From: an uncultured Eubacteriales bacterium
Lineage (GTDB): Bacteria; Bacillota; Clostridia; Christensenellales; Borkfalkiaceae
Reading direction: 5' to 3'
NCBI GenBank assembly: GCA_905209085.1
Contig: CAJLRM010000006.1
Location: 124,001-188,000, forward strand
DNA length: 64,000 nucleotides
The position numbers were made by a program, and so were the translations under genes. Shown here piece after piece: positions 41,392 through 50,425 of this stretch (its first letter is position 1; each line of letters begins with the position of its first letter). Below the pieces are notes generated by a model. It was not told the origin of the DNA. It worked only from the letters and a program-made list of their open reading frames with translations, and ran no database searches.

Positions 41392-43215
41392 ATGACCAAC
41401 CTATCTTTTGGCGCCAGATATTGGAGAAAATATTGGCCGCTCACTTTGCTCTCCTACGTAAGCAGTCTTATCGCTATCGTCAGCGATCTGTGCCTGCCGC
41501 TTCTGACGGCGGCCATGCTCGATTATGCGGTGTGTTACGATCCCGCTCATTTTAAAGCGCCGAGCGGCCTTTTCGCCTTTCTCTTTACGGGAAAATACGG
41601 CGATTTCGGCACGTTGGAGCTGTTTTTTTCCTGCGCGGGGGTATTTGCCGTCATTCTTCTCGTTCGTCTGATTTTTATTTACGTCAAAAACGTCAGTTTT
41701 CAAAACGTCGGTTTTTGTATGGAGAGCCGTTGGCGCGACGAAACGTATAAAAAACTTTTGGATCTCGACGGCAGCGCCCTTTCTCAATTTAATACGGGTG
41801 AATTGATGACGGTGATGAACCGAGATATCGTACAGTCGAAAGAAATGTATTCGCGCAGTTTCATCTCCTTCTTCGACAGCGTCACGGTGATGATCGTGAC
41901 GAGCCTGTTTTTAAGCTCGATCAGCCCCTGGTTGCTGCTCATTCCTTTGGCGATAGCGTCGCCCTTAATCGTCACGCTCGTTCGCTACGTAAAAGTGATG
42001 CGGGGGATATTCACGGATATGCGCCGCGCGTACAGCGATATCAACCTTACCGTACAGGAGAATATCCGCGGCGTTCGGTTGGTCCGCGCTTTCGCCAACG
42101 AAAAATACGAAGAGAAAAAATTTGAGCGCGACAATTACGCCGTGCGCGACCTCATGTTCCGCCTCGACGATACGGCGGCGAAGTATAACCTGTTTTTCAA
42201 TTCCTATATGCAGCTCGCTTACGCGGCGACGATCATCGTCTGCGTCTTTCTCGTGCTCGACGGCTCGCTCCTGATCGGCGCGCTGACGGCCGCGGGCGCG
42301 TACGTCATGAAGATCATGAATCATATCACCCAGATCAGCCAAAATATCAGCAATATGCAGCGACAGCTGGTTTCTTTGGGCAGACTCCGACATTTTCTCG
42401 AAACGGAGAGCGGGATAAAAGAATATCCCGAAGCGCTCCGCGTATCCGTGCGCCCGCATATCCGCTTTGAAAACGTTTCGTTGACGCTGGGCGACAAACA
42501 GGTGCTGAAAAATATTTCTCTCGATATTCCCTACGGCAAGCGGGTGGGGATCATGGGCGGCACGGGCAGCGGAAAGTCCGCGCTTTTAAAATGCCTTTCC
42601 CGCGTCTACGACGTGACGGCGGGTAAGATTACCATTGACGGCAAGGACATACGCGACTATTCCCTGAGCGCGCTGCGCGACGAATACGCTTACGTTTTTC
42701 AGGACGTTTTTCTCTTCTCCCATACGGTGGATTCCAATATCGCCTTCTATGACCCCGAAGCCCCTGTGGAGGACGTGAAAGAGGCGGCGGAAACGGCACA
42801 GGCCGCCCGATTTATAGAAAAGCTGCCCGACGGCTACGACACGATCGTGGGAGAGCGCGGCTTAGGGCTTTCGGGCGGGCAGAAACAGCGGCTTTCCGTG
42901 GCGAGAGCGTTGATGAAGAACGCGCCCGTGCTCATTCTCGACGACGCTTCCAGCGCCCTGGATATGGTCACGGAGAAAAAATTGCTGGCTGCGGTAAAAG
43001 AAAAGACTCCCGAAAGGACGCTTCTCATCGCCGCGCATCGCGTTTCTTCCGTCGCAGACTGCGACGAGATCGTCTACCTCCAAGACGGAGAGATTATCGA
43101 GCGGGGAAGCGTTGAGGAGTTGGCGGCGGAAAACGGACGCTTTGCGGCGGTGTATCGCAGGCAGAGCGCCGACGGCAACCTTGACGATTCCTCTTACGGC
43201 AAGGAGGCGGACTGA
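41392..43215 (+). CDS. ABC exporter half-transporter, subunit with degenerate Walker B
   Basis: This 607-residue protein has a six-helix exporter domain (about 1-330) and a nucleotide-binding domain with Walker A GGTGSGKS, Q loop DEYAYVFQDVFLF, canonical signature LSGGQKQRLSVARAL, Walker B VLILDDASSALD and H loop AAHRVSS. The residue after Walker B is Asp and not the catalytic Glu, which marks one half of a heterodimeric multidrug-type exporter such as TM287/288 or LmrCD. The partner begins 1 nt after its stop. Substrate could be drugs, peptides or lipids. Confidence 0.94.
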   Translation: MTNLSFGARYWRKYWPLTLLSYVSSLIAIVSDLCLPLLTAAMLDYAVCYDPAHFKAPSGLFAFLFTGKYGDFGTLELFFSCAGVFAVILLVRLIFIYVKNVSFQNVGFCMESRWRDETYKKLLDLDGSALSQFNTGELMTVMNRDIVQSKEMYSRSFISFFDSVTVMIVTSLFLSSISPWLLLIPLAIASPLIVTLVRYVKVMRGIFTDMRRAYSDINLTVQENIRGVRLVRAFANEKYEEKKFERDNYAVRDLMFRLDDTAAKYNLFFNSYMQLAYAATIIVCVFLVLDGSLLIGALTAAGAYVMKIMNHITQISQNISNMQRQLVSLGRLRHFLETESGIKEYPEALRVSVRPHIRFENVSLTLGDKQVLKNISLDIPYGKRVGIMGGTGSGKSALLKCLSRVYDVTAGKITIDGKDIRDYSLSALRDEYAYVFQDVFLFSHTVDSNIAFYDPEAPVEDVKEAAETAQAARFIEKLPDGYDTIVGERGLGLSGGQKQRLSVARALMKNAPVLILDDASSALDMVTEKKLLAAVKEKTPERTLLIAAHRVSSVADCDEIVYLQDGEIIERGSVEELAAENGRFAAVYRRQSADGNLDDSSYGKEAD

Positions 43216-43216
43216 A

Positions 43217-44989
43217 ATGAAACGAAATACCTATTATATAGACGAGAAAGTGGAGAAGGAAAAGGTAGACGTCAAGCTGCTCAAACGCTTTCTTAAATAT
43301 ATCGCCCCCAAAAAGCAGGCGTTCAAGATCACGGTGATCCTTCTTGCGCTGAGCACTTTGACGGCGCTCGTACCGCCTCTTTTCATCAAGGCGATCGTGG
43401 ACAAAGTCATTCCCGACAGGAATTATTCTCTGCTCGTGAGCGTATTGGCGGGCTTTGTGTTCGTTTCGGCGCTGCGCGCGATTTTGCCTTACTTTTACGA
43501 AAGAATCATGTGGAAAATGGGGGACGGCATCGTAGCGGACATCCGCACGGAGATCTTCGAAAAACTGCAAAAGCTTCCCTTTGAATACTTCGACAACCGC
43601 CCCGCGGGAAAAATCTCCGTTCGCGTCACCGATTATATAGACGAACTGGGGGACTTTTTCGCTTCGCAGCTGATGCTGTTCATCATCGATATTTTGAATA
43701 TCGTCGTGGTGACGGTGTTCATGTTGTTTTTAAGTCCGCTCCTGGCGCTCGTCGTCTATGCGATGGTCATTCCCCTGGCGGTGTGCGTGTTTCTTTTAAA
43801 GGGCGTTATCCGCAAACTCTTCCGCACGCAGAAGGCGAAGGATTCCAATCGCACCGCCTATATCGTCGAATCCATCAACGGAGAAAAGGTCATCAAGAGT
43901 TTTAACAGAGGGAATTATAACGCGGGCGTCTATCACGAACTGCAAACGACCAGCCTCAATCAATGGAGGAAGATCGTCGCCGTCAACGAACTCAACTCTC
44001 CCGTGGTCGATCTGTTTTGGAATATGGGCACGCTGCTCATTTACGGGGTATCCATCTGGGCGATGACGACGGGAAAATGGAGTATTCAGACGGGTACGGT
44101 CGTGGCGTTTCTCAATTATATGAGCCTTTGCGCCACGCCGTTTATGCAGCTTTCTTCTGTCTTACAAAATCTTTCGCAGGTTTCCGCCAATCTCGAACGG
44201 GTATTCGAAACCATCGACGAACCCAATCCCATTCGGGAAGAAGAGGGCGCGCAGGAGCTTGGCTCCGTCAAAGGGGAAGTGGAATTTGAAAACGTCACAT
44301 TTTCCTATGAAGAAGGCGTCAATATTTTGGAAAACTTTTCTCTGCACGTTTCACCGGGAGAAACGATCGCTTTGGTGGGACCCACGGGCGCGGGAAAAAC
44401 AACCGTCATCAATCTCATTACCCGTTTTTACGACCCTGTCGGGGGAGCGGTGAAAATAGACGGAAAGGACGTGCGGGAGGTCAGTCTGCACTCTTTGCGA
44501 AGTCAAATCGGCGTACTGATGCAGGATCCCTTTATCTTCAAGGGAACGATCATCGAAAATATCCGTTACGGCAGACCCGACGCGACGGACGAGGAATGTA
44601 TCGAAGCGGCAAAGCGCATCTATGCCGACCGCGTGGCGGCACGCTATCCGGACGGTTTTTACGCCAAGACGGAGGAGGGCGGAGAAGGTCTTTCCGCGGG
44701 CGAAAAACAAATGATTTCCTTTGCCCGCATGGTGTTGAAAAATCCCGCTGTGGTGATCTTGGACGAAGCGACTTCTTCCGTCGATTCGGAAACGGAGGAG
44801 TTGATTCAAGGCGCGCTGGATATCCTGTTGAAAGAAAAGACTTCCTTTGTCGTAGCGCACCGCCTGTCCACCATTCGCAAGGCGGACAGGATTCTGTATA
44901 TCGCCAATAAGGGCATCGCGGAAAGCGGCAATCATCAGGAACTGATGGCGCAGAAAGGGCTCTATTATAAACTCAACGCAGGCGCGTAA
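43217..44989 (+). CDS. ABC exporter half-transporter, subunit with degenerate signature
   Basis: This 590-residue partner has the same domain order: cytosolic N-terminus, six helices, then Walker A GPTGAGKT, Q loop IGVLMQDPFIFKGTI, signature LSAGEKQMISFARM (not LSGGQ), Walker B VVILDEATSSVD with the catalytic Glu, and H loop VAHRLST. Together with the preceding subunit this gives one normal ATP site (the Glu here with the LSGGQ of the partner) and one degenerate site, as in asymmetric exporters. AAGGAGG at 43200-43206 decides the start; an upstream in-frame frame inside the first gene is not used. Confidence 0.94.
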   Translation: MKRNTYYIDEKVEKEKVDVKLLKRFLKYIAPKKQAFKITVILLALSTLTALVPPLFIKAIVDKVIPDRNYSLLVSVLAGFVFVSALRAILPYFYERIMWKMGDGIVADIRTEIFEKLQKLPFEYFDNRPAGKISVRVTDYIDELGDFFASQLMLFIIDILNIVVVTVFMLFLSPLLALVVYAMVIPLAVCVFLLKGVIRKLFRTQKAKDSNRTAYIVESINGEKVIKSFNRGNYNAGVYHELQTTSLNQWRKIVAVNELNSPVVDLFWNMGTLLIYGVSIWAMTTGKWSIQTGTVVAFLNYMSLCATPFMQLSSVLQNLSQVSANLERVFETIDEPNPIREEEGAQELGSVKGEVEFENVTFSYEEGVNILENFSLHVSPGETIALVGPTGAGKTTVINLITRFYDPVGGAVKIDGKDVREVSLHSLRSQIGVLMQDPFIFKGTIIENIRYGRPDATDEECIEAAKRIYADRVAARYPDGFYAKTEEGGEGLSAGEKQMISFARMVLKNPAVVILDEATSSVDSETEELIQGALDILLKEKTSFVVAHRLSTIRKADRILYIANKGIAESGNHQELMAQKGLYYKLNAGA

Positions 44990-45046
44990 AGCGCCTTGTT
45001 TTGAAAATCCGAGGGGATTTTTAAGGTTTGAGGAAAGGCGTTTGGG

Positions 45047-45075
45047 TTGACAAATCCTTGACAAAGGTGTATAAT
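45047..45075 (+). promoter_or_regulatory. Consensus SigA promoter of the Mrp gene
   Basis: TTGACA (45047-45052), 17 nt, TATAAT (45070-45075): a perfect match in both hexamers and spacing. Confidence 0.95.
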
Positions 45076-45102
45076 GATAATATTTTAAAAAAGGAGAAAA
45101 TT

Positions 45103-45927
45103 ATGTCGGAAAATTGTACGCATGACTGTTCGAGCTGTTCCTCCGACTGCGCTTCGAGGAAAACGGAGAGCTTTTTGAAAGCGCCGCACGCACGCTCGTC
45201 CATTAAAAAAGTAATCGCGGTCGTCAGCGGCAAAGGCGGGGTGGGAAAATCGCTCACCACTTCCCTGCTGGCTTCCTATGCGCATAAACAGGGCAAATCG
45301 GTGGGCATTATGGACGCCGACATCACCGGTCCCTCCATTCCCAAAATGTTCGGCGTTTCCGAACGCGCCACGGGCAGCGAGGAAGGCATAGACACCGTAC
45401 TCGCGCCGTCGGGGATACAGATGATGTCCATGAATCTTCTTTTGGACAGCGAAACGACTCCCGTCGTCTGGCGCGGTCCCGTCATTTCGGGGACGGTTTT
45501 ACAATTCTGGACGGACGTCGTCTGGAAGGATTTGGACCTTTTATTCATCGATATGCCTCCCGGAACGGGCGATGTGCCTTTAACGGTGTTTCAAAGCATT
45601 CCTTTGGCGGGCGTCGTCATTGTCACCACGCCGCAGGATCTGGTCAAAATGGTGGTGGAAAAGGCCGTGACCATGGCGCGAATGATGAAGGTCCCCGTTC
45701 TCGGTCTGGTGGAAAATATGAGTTATTTGACCTGTCCGGACTGCGGCAGAAAAATAGAGATATTCGGTCAGAGCAAAGCCGCCGCTCTCGCAAAGGAGTA
45801 TGGGATTCCCGCGATTTCGAAAATGCCGCTGGATGCGGAGATCGCCAAACTTGCCGACGCGGGGCGGATCGAGGACTACGATACGCAGTCGTTGAAGGAA
45901 GTATATACGGCGATCGAAAAAGCGTAA
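45103..45927 (+). CDS. Mrp/NBP35-type iron-sulfur carrier ATPase
   Basis: This 274-residue P-loop protein carries and delivers Fe-S clusters. The N-terminus has a cysteine cluster (C5, C9, C12, C16 in CTHDCSSCSSDC), then the deviant Walker A SGKGGVGKSLTT, the switch DADITGPSIPKMFG, Walker-B-like LLFIDMPPGTGDVPL and a C-terminal CPDCGR motif for the bridging cluster. AAGGAG precedes ATG 45103; an upstream in-frame ATG at 45028 would lie before the promoter. It is a single gene between the exporter and a convergent minus-strand operon. Confidence 0.95.
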   Translation: MSENCTHDCSSCSSDCASRKTESFLKAPHARSSIKKVIAVVSGKGGVGKSLTTSLLASYAHKQGKSVGIMDADITGPSIPKMFGVSERATGSEEGIDTVLAPSGIQMMSMNLLLDSETTPVVWRGPVISGTVLQFWTDVVWKDLDLLFIDMPPGTGDVPLTVFQSIPLAGVVIVTTPQDLVKMVVEKAVTMARMMKVPVLGLVENMSYLTCPDCGRKIEIFGQSKAAALAKEYGIPAISKMPLDAEIAKLADAGRIEDYDTQSLKEVYTAIEKA

Positions 45928-45982
45928 AACGCTTGTCCCGGCTGAAAAAGAGAGCGGCAGCCGTTTACGGCGCGGCAAAATA

Positions 45983-46018
45983 AAACGGGAGCGGAAATTT
46001 CATTCCGCTCCCGTTTCT
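45983..46018. terminator. Bidirectional terminator between mrp and plsC
   Basis: A 14-bp stem (AAACGGGAGCGGAA at 45983-45996 with TTCCGCTCCCGTTT at 46003-46016), T-rich on one side and A-rich on the other, between convergent genes. Confidence 0.9.
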
Positions 46019-46034
46019 TTGAAGTAAGGAGGAT

Positions 46035-47000
46035 TTATACGGCGGCTTCTGCGAGGTCTTCGCTATCCGCCGCGGTTTCTGTAAATTGATTGTCGCTCTC
46101 GTCCGCGGCCGAAGCCATGCGGAAGACGGAAGCGGATGAATAGGCGGCTGCCGCTTGCTCTGTTGCGGGCGCGGACGCGCCGCGAACGGGGGCGGCCGAT
46201 ACGGGCGCTCTCTGCACCTTTACTTCGGTGAGATTTGCCGTCTTGATGTATTCCGTATATTCGTAAGTCGAAGCCTTGCTCCTCTCCACCATGGCGTTAT
46301 AGACAAGCTCTCTCAGGCGCTTTTGATTTTCTTTCGGGGTGAGATTCTTATCGGGGAAGAAAGGACCGTCCACATAAATCGTTTCTTTGGGATGTTTGAA
46401 AAACTTTCTCTTTTGGAAGGTGGTGGTGAAACAAAAGACGGGTTTATCCGCTTCCGCGGGATAGCGGAAGGAAACGTCTTTAAAGGGGCGTATCTTCGTA
46501 TAGTAAGGCCAGATATGCGCTTCGGGATAAATGACGATACAGTGTCTTTTTTGCGCATGACTGAGCACGGCGTCGTGAAAATTTTTCATGCCGCGGCGGT
46601 GCGTGGGGAGCGGAACGCCGCCCAGCATCTCCACCGCTTTGCCTACCACGGGAATGGAAACGCCGTCCGGATTGATGAGAATATATGCCTTTTTGGGGAA
46701 GGTGACCAAGGTCGGCGTAAAAGCGTCGCTGACGGCGGACGTGTGATTGGCGTAGATAAAATAGCCGTTTTTACGGTATTTTTTTAACACCTTTTTATTT
46801 TTGAATTTCTCGCGGAAGACAATCTTTTGAAAGAGGAAAATAAGGGGCGTGACGATCAGCCGATAGAGGATAAATTCAAAAAATTTCCTCACGGGATTGC
46901 TCGAAAAATAGGGATAGTCCGCAGGCAGTTCCTTGCGCTTGATATTCGTGCCCGCAAAGTCGTCGTTGATTTCGTCGCTGTAATAATATGTCTTTTTCAT
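46035..47000 (-). CDS. 1-acyl-glycerol-3-phosphate acyltransferase-like (PlsC) protein with a disordered tail
   Basis: This 321-residue membrane-associated acyltransferase has a hydrophobic segment at about 40-60 and the family motifs NHTSAVSD (85-92, NHxxxxD) and YPEAHIW (158-164). It should put a second acyl chain on lysophosphatidate or a similar acceptor. The last 70 residues are rich in Ala, Ser, Glu and Val (APVRGASAPATEQAAAAYSS), which is unusual for PlsC and likely unstructured. The ATG overlaps the stop of the glycosyltransferase gene (ATGA), so lipid acylation and glycosylation are co-expressed. Confidence 0.9.
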   Translation of the reverse strand: MKKTYYYSDEINDDFAGTNIKRKELPADYPYFSSNPVRKFFEFILYRLIVTPLIFLFQKIVFREKFKNKKVLKKYRKNGYFIYANHTSAVSDAFTPTLVTFPKKAYILINPDGVSIPVVGKAVEMLGGVPLPTHRRGMKNFHDAVLSHAQKRHCIVIYPEAHIWPYYTKIRPFKDVSFRYPAEADKPVFCFTTTFQKRKFFKHPKETIYVDGPFFPDKNLTPKENQKRLRELVYNAMVERSKASTYEYTEYIKTANLTEVKVQRAPVSAAPVRGASAPATEQAAAAYSSASVFRMASAADESDNQFTETAADSEDLAEAAV

Positions 47001-48133
47001 GATACTTTCTTATGCTCCTCGATTGCGTTTAAAAGCATCTGTTCCATTTGTTCCATGCACGCCTTTTGCGAAAAGGAATCGCGTAAGGCTCGATATTTTT
47101 GCGTATACTCGTTTCTCAAAGATTCGTTATCGTACCAAAAATCGATTTTCGCGGCGAGATCTTGCGCGTCGTTCTTTTTAAAGAGATTGCGCTCGTCCAA
47201 GGCAAAGTATCTCGTCGCGCTGCGCTCGGAGTTGCAGATGACGGGCACCAGACCTCCCGCAATCGCTTCCATACAGGCTATCGCCTCTATCTCCACCAAC
47301 GCCGTATGCACGTAAAGGTCCGCGCCGTGCAGCACTTCCAAAAGCTCTTTTCTCGAAAAGAGTTTGAATTCACAGTCCACGCCCGCCTTCTGTGCGCTCT
47401 TTTTCAACCGCTTTTTATAGGGACCGTCCCCCGCGAAGATGAGCTTTATGTCCTCTTTATGAACGGATTTCGCCGCCGCTTTGATGAGTATGTGCTGCGC
47501 TTTCTCCCTGCTGTAACGCCCCGTGCAAAGAATGGTGAATTTTTCGGAAACTCTCTTATGAGGGCGCGTTTCGAAAAATGCGTCGTTGACGCCGTTGGAA
47601 ATCACTTCGCCGGCCGTGGGGGCGGTTTCCCGTTCGAATACATCCTTGATAAAGGCGGTGGGATAGTGGATTTTGTCGCAGTAGCGGAAAACGTTTCGAT
47701 AAAAGACTTTATAAGTAAGGCGATTGGCAAAGGGGACGTTCATCATTCCGATATGGGAAGTTACGTTTTCCGCCTGGCAATGGAAGCTCGCCGTCACGGG
47801 TTTGTTCATGCGTTTGGCTAACTTTGCGCCCGCAGCGCCCAAAGAAAAGGGAAATTGGATATGGACGACGTCCGCGTCCTCGATCGCTTGCGTCAAAATT
47901 TTTTTGTCCGACTTTGCCAGGCGCACGCCGTTCCTTTTGAGCGCGGCGTTAAAGGGACCGAGATTGAGCGCGGGAACCGTATAATAATTTTCTTTGCCTG
48001 TCGTATCGGCGTCGGCGGATACGATTTTTACGCGATGTCCCTTATCCGTCAGGTAATGGATAAGATTAAGCGTGGCTATCGTCGTTCCGTTGTTCGGTTC
48101 GCCGAGCACGTCGCAGATTATGGTGACATTCAT
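46997..48133 (-). CDS. Family-4 glycosyltransferase (glycolipid or lipid-linked glycan type)
   Basis: This 378-residue GT-B enzyme starts MNVTIICDVLGEPNNGTT, has the donor-binding half with CTGRYSREKAQHILIKA, FAGDGPYKKRL and the nucleotide-sugar motif ALVEIEAIACMEAIAGG (E-x7-E type). Close relatives glucosylate diacylglycerol or transfer mannose/glucose to phosphatidylinositol or undecaprenyl lipids. Pairing with a PlsC homologue in one operon supports a role in membrane glycolipid synthesis. GGAG stands before the ATG. The leader is about 110 nt and contains a perfect 14-bp palindrome. Confidence 0.9.
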   Translation of the reverse strand: MNVTIICDVLGEPNNGTTIATLNLIHYLTDKGHRVKIVSADADTTGKENYYTVPALNLGPFNAALKRNGVRLAKSDKKILTQAIEDADVVHIQFPFSLGAAGAKLAKRMNKPVTASFHCQAENVTSHIGMMNVPFANRLTYKVFYRNVFRYCDKIHYPTAFIKDVFERETAPTAGEVISNGVNDAFFETRPHKRVSEKFTILCTGRYSREKAQHILIKAAAKSVHKEDIKLIFAGDGPYKKRLKKSAQKAGVDCEFKLFSRKELLEVLHGADLYVHTALVEIEAIACMEAIAGGLVPVICNSERSATRYFALDERNLFKKNDAQDLAAKIDFWYDNESLRNEYTQKYRALRDSFSQKACMEQMEQMLLNAIEEHKKVS

Positions 48134-48201
48134 AGCAGTTCTCCGTTTCTTTCGTGGATTGCAATTCCCCGTATTCCCTTTAAAAAGAGAAGATGTAACA
48201 A

Positions 48202-48215
48202 TTTGTCATGACAAA
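48202..48215. promoter_or_regulatory. Palindrome in the leader of the glycosyltransferase-plsC operon
   Basis: TTTGTCATGACAAA is a perfect 14-bp palindrome about 70 nt upstream of the GT4 start and about 35 nt behind the -10, so it could be an operator for a dimeric regulator. The regulator is not known. Confidence 0.45.
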
Positions 48216-48248
48216 AAGCGAAAAAACAACATTCTGTCATCTATTTCT

Positions 48249-48277
48249 ATTATACCCGCCGCCTCTTTAAAAGGCAA
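48249..48277 (-). promoter_or_regulatory. Promoter of the glycosyltransferase-plsC operon
   Basis: Minus strand: TTGCCT (48277-48272), 17 nt, TATAAT (48254-48249). Confidence 0.75.
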
Positions 48278-48401
48278 CGGCGAGTTCGGATAATGTTTTT
48301 CTACCGCTATATAATTATGAGAGATAGGCGCTCTCGCTTTAATCGACCTCATTTTTTGACTCTACTCACAGTAGAATTTTATAAAAAGGCGGCTTGTGGA
48401 G

Positions 48402-48430
48402 TTGATTTTTTGTTGAAAATATGATATAGT
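48402..48430 (+). promoter_or_regulatory. Promoter with -10 directly before the start codon
   Basis: TTGATT (48402-48407), 17 nt, TATAGT (48425-48430), then 6 nt, then ATG 48437. The transcript would begin at the start codon, so the mRNA is predicted to be leaderless. Confidence 0.82.
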
Positions 48431-48436
48431 AACGAT

Positions 48437-49045
48437 ATGGACAATACGATTAAAAATATTGTGGCAAAAAATTTAATCGAACTGAGAAAGAGCCGCAATC
48501 TCACGCAAAGCGAGCTGGCAGAAATGCTCAACTATTCGGACAAGACGATTTCCAAATGGGAAAACGGGGATTCGCTGCCGGATATTTCCGTGTTGGCGGC
48601 GTTGGCGGAGGTTTATGGAATTACGCTCGACGATCTCGTTCACGAAAAGGCTGCGGAGAAAATTGCGGGCAAAGCGGAGGAAAAAAAACTGCGTGCGGGA
48701 CATAACCGTTTGATTATCCTCTGTTTGTCCGTTTCCGTCGTATTCCTGATCGCTACGCTCGTATTCGTCTATTTAAAACTCAAAGCGAATATGGATTACT
48801 GGCAGGCTTTTGTGTGGGCGGTTCCCGCCTCCTGCGTCGCTATGCTCTATTTGAATCGAAGAACGGAGAAAGAAAAGGAGGCGCCGGGCGGAAAAGTATA
48901 CAGGACGGTGGTCCTTTCCGTTCTTTGCTGGTCGCTTTTGGCTGCCGTTTATCTGCAATTTTTATATTATCAGCTTTGGCTTATCTTTATTTTAGGGCTT
49001 CCCATCGAAATGATCATCTGGCTCGGCTCGAAACTCAACCGATAA
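48437..49045 (+). CDS. Membrane-tethered XRE-family regulator
   Basis: This 202-residue protein has an N-terminal Cro/C1 helix-turn-helix (about 9-66; RKSRNLTQSELAEMLNYSD, TISKWENGDSLPDISVL, AEVYGITLDDLV), a charged linker, and four hydrophobic segments in the C-terminal 110 residues (LIILCLSVSVVFLIATLVF, AFVWAVPASCVAMLYL, TVVLSVLCWSLLAAVYLQF, LWLIFILGLPIEMIIWLG). It would bind DNA at the membrane and may sense an envelope signal. There is no ribosome site; a good promoter lies with its -10 only 6 nt upstream. Confidence 0.9.
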   Translation: MDNTIKNIVAKNLIELRKSRNLTQSELAEMLNYSDKTISKWENGDSLPDISVLAALAEVYGITLDDLVHEKAAEKIAGKAEEKKLRAGHNRLIILCLSVSVVFLIATLVFVYLKLKANMDYWQAFVWAVPASCVAMLYLNRRTEKEKEAPGGKVYRTVVLSVLCWSLLAAVYLQFLYYQLWLIFILGLPIEMIIWLGSKLNR

Positions 49046-49589
49046 AACCGGAAGACGGCAAAGGAGAAATCAAAGTCTGTCAAGCGTTGAAAAAATGCGG
49101 CTTTTTTTCGGGACGCTGCATCTGACGGTATAGGACAAGAGTTTTCCTGCGCCTACGTGTGATCGGACGAGGATATTGCGACAAGGGAAAATGTGGTTTT
49201 TTAGAAACGGAACGATAAAAAGGCTCCCGCTTGCAAGGCGGGGGCCTTTTTATTAGAAAATAGAAATCGACGGCACAATATGAGTATGCTCGCACGCTGA
49301 TTTTCCACTGTACCGGGGCGTAAACGATGACGCGCAACAAAAAAGAGGCGCATTGAAACCGAACTTCGGGCGCCCGTTTAAGTTTTTCTTTCGAGTTTTG
49401 AACTTGCGACGATTACTTTTCCCATAAAAGCGGTGCGACACCGAAGATCAACAGGAACAAAAGCAAAAACATTTACGAATAAAGCAAAACGGAAAACATA
49501 AACGATAAACAAAACTCCGTTTCAATTGATTCGGGTTCAAAACGACGGAAGCGGAAAGGGCGGCAGGGTGAAAAATAAAAAACAGGCGG
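49046..49589. other. Gene-free stretch of about 540 bp
   Basis: I see only a terminator at 49217. The rest holds no reading frame with a ribosome site on either strand. Confidence 0.5.
49217..49253 (+). terminator. Intrinsic terminator
   Basis: Stem AAAAAGGCTCCCGC (49217-49230) with GCGGGGGCCTTTTT (49238-49251), one G-U pair. It most likely ends the transcript of the membrane-tethered regulator. Confidence 0.88.
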
Positions 49590-50072
49590 TTAAACTTCCG
49601 TTTCGTAGATGAGATTCGTCTTGTCTATCGCCATTTGCAGTCGGGAGATTTCTTCCCGAAGCGCGGAAATGTCCTTTTTAACCTCCGCTGTGTCGCACAG
49701 GGTGTCCGTATATTCGATGACGCCGTTGAAGGTGACTCTTCGCATGGATTGCACGGTAGGCAGCGCTTCCAGCTGAGCGCGTTTTGCGGACAATTGCGCC
49801 AGACGGATCAGCGCTTCGCTGACGGTATAGGGATAATCGCACACGACAAGCTTGGCGTTTACTTTTGCAAGGATGGATTTCAGACGCAAGGTTTCTTTGT
49901 CGAGCGCGTCGAGCGCCTCCCTCGTGGCGCGATAGTCGTAACCCGTGTTGACTTTGTCCTTTTCGGAAACGTAGGAAACGCGGCAGTTCTCGTTTTCCTC
50001 CGCGATAAGCGCGCGTTTTTGTTCGTCGAGTTCCTTGACTTTTTTCATGATCGCGGTCAGACTCATTTTCAT
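49590..50072 (-). CDS. Conserved coiled-coil protein of unknown function
   Basis: This 160-residue protein has three long helices with heptad patterns (MKKVKELDEQKRALIAEEN, SEALIRLAQLSAKRAQLEAL, VKKDISALREEISRLQMAI) around a short beta segment (RVTFNGVIEYTDTLCD). It resembles a conserved hypothetical family seen in many Firmicutes that ends with ...DKTNLIYE. There is no signal or membrane segment. AAGGAGG lies before the ATG. No function is known to me. Confidence 0.8.
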   Translation of the reverse strand: MKMSLTAIMKKVKELDEQKRALIAEENENCRVSYVSEKDKVNTGYDYRATREALDALDKETLRLKSILAKVNAKLVVCDYPYTVSEALIRLAQLSAKRAQLEALPTVQSMRRVTFNGVIEYTDTLCDTAEVKKDISALREEISRLQMAIDKTNLIYETEV

Positions 50073-50341
50073 ATCCGCTTCCTCCTTCTTTGCTATGGTA
50101 TAGATTCCGTCTACATTATAGCAGGAATGTCGCGCTCTGTCAATGGCTTGCGGATATTTAAATAAGAGGCAAAAATTATAATGATAATATGATAAAGCGA
50201 AAAGAGATTTCTGCCTTTCTCCGCATAGCTGCTTTTTTAGGCGCCGAGAAAAACGGCGGGCGTATTAAAGGGGCGCAGAGGACGTTTGGAAAAACTCGGC
50301 GTATTCGGAGGGGCGGAGATTAAAAAACGCGTTCGCCTTCC

Positions 50342-50370
50342 TTGACGAAAACGTTTGCGTGTGCTATAAT
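50342..50370 (+). promoter_or_regulatory. SigA-type promoter in the thyA leader
   Basis: TTGACG (50342-50347), 17 nt, TATAAT (50365-50370) with extended -10 TGC. It lies 330 nt before thyA. Confidence 0.82.
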
Positions 50371-50373
50371 AGA

Positions 50374-50416
50374 AGTGAAAATGCGTAAGCCCCAAGCATT
50401 TGCAAGCATTTTCACT
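50374..50416 (+). repeat. Inverted repeat at the start of the 50377 transcript
   Basis: AGTGAAAATGC (50374-50384) and GCATTTTCACT (50406-50416), 11 bp perfect, would form a hairpin at or near the RNA 5' end. Confidence 0.7.
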
Positions 50417-50425
50417 CCCTATTCA

